DNA of 64,000 nucleotides from Shimia marina. Lineage in GTDB: Bacteria; Pseudomonadota; Alphaproteobacteria; Rhodobacterales; Rhodobacteraceae. The DNA is taken from contig NZ_CYPW01000004.1 of assembly GCF_001458175.1 (NCBI RefSeq), forward strand, positions 60,593-124,592, read 5' to 3'. The notes under the pieces are model-generated. The model had not been told where the DNA came from. It worked only from the letters and a program-made list of their open reading frames with translations, and searched no databases. The position numbers and the translations under genes are program-made. Positions 63,633 through 64,000 of this stretch are shown one piece after another (position 1 is the first letter of the stretch; each line of letters starts with the position of its first letter).

Positions 63633-64000
63633 CGGCCCACAGCCGCCGTTCACTGACTGGTGGGGTTGCTGCGGTCGCAGCCCGCTTTGCCGTCATTCGC
63701 TGCGAGCGCGAAACCAAGTTAGGTTTGGGGTCGGATGTTCAGATGGCGCTGACAGTTGAATGGTGTTCCTTGCGTTGGCACAAACCCGACGTCCACCAAA
63801 AGCACCTAGCAAGAAGTTCCCTCTTGTCGTTCTGCGATCAGCTTTTGGGGAACACTTCTAATTTCGTCCATGCGGGATAAGCGACCGTTGGCAGAGTATC
63901 GTTGAATAGTTCTGACCCAGCCCCTTGATCCGGGCCGTTTGGATGTAGAATCCGTTCCTGTTTCTTTCTTGTGATTAGGTTGCGGTCAAGGCCTGCTGAG
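63633..64000. other. End of window after DUF3800
   Basis: These 368 bases contain no reading frame I can support. No hairpin terminator or RNA gene is evident. Small frames of about 80 codons have no recognisable content. Confidence 0.5.

Overview
The window looks like part of the main chromosome of a marine Rhodobacteraceae bacterium of the roseobacter group. The evidence is moderately high G+C, alphaproteobacterial gene families (AapJQMP transporter, ATP12 chaperone, DUF1127 proteins, 2OG oxygenase of the TIGR02466 type), and a complete but interrupted S10-spc-alpha ribosomal protein cluster. Species cannot be fixed from the sequence alone.

Region 1 (1-8118) is an alginate-type exopolysaccharide locus. 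It holds the end of an Alg44/HlyD-like protein, an Alg8-like polymerase, a bifunctional GDP-mannose pyrophosphorylase / phosphomannose isomerase, GDP-mannose 6-dehydrogenase, and a 908-residue secreted RTX protein. Together these would make GDP-mannuronate, polymerise and export it, and add a calcium-binding secreted protein. Region 2 (8126-12135) is a signalling module: a LuxR-type response regulator, divergent from a cysteine-free SUOX-fold periplasmic protein and a hybrid histidine kinase with receiver and Hpt domains. Region 3 (12142-14224, minus strand) is gluconokinase plus 6-phosphogluconate dehydrogenase.

Region 4 (14374-43391) is the ribosomal supercluster, broken into blocks: rpsJ-rplC-rplD-rplW; rplB-rpsS-rplV-rpsC-rplP; rpmC-rpsQ-rplN-rplX-rplE-rpsN-rpsH-rplF-rplR-rpsE-rpmD; rplO-secY-adk; rpsM-rpsK-rpoA-rplQ. 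The gaps hold, in order: a sulfotransferase-like protein and a Hint-domain protein; a chemoreceptor, 2OG oxygenase, BCCT transporter, LysE exporter, cupin and an unknown exported protein; two DUF1127 proteins; and a YceI / cytochrome c / ECF sigma / anti-sigma group plus a DUF1254 protein. Several block ends carry terminator-like hairpins, and several spacers inside blocks carry strong stem-loops. The most striking is a tandem pair of UNCG-tetraloop hairpins ahead of rplB.

Region 5 (43472-60729) is mostly ordinary core genome: an FAD oxidoreductase, a Do-type protease, RarA, CrcB, an RluA-family pseudouridine synthase, a HAD hydrolase, ATP12, the aapJQMP amino-acid transporter, SixA and a [4Fe-4S] protein, argB, rnpA-rpmH, and a TVP38 membrane protein with a flavin disulfide reductase. 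Region 6 (60749-64000) has a sensor kinase and tRNA-Arg(ACG). It is followed by an unusual stem-loop-rich noncoding stretch and a DUF3800 gene, which look like the edge of an accessory island running out of the window.

The strongest candidates for something undescribed are the alginate-like locus with its propeller-bearing RTX protein, the cysteine-free SUOX-fold/kinase module, the rplB leader hairpins, and the structured noncoding element beside DUF3800.
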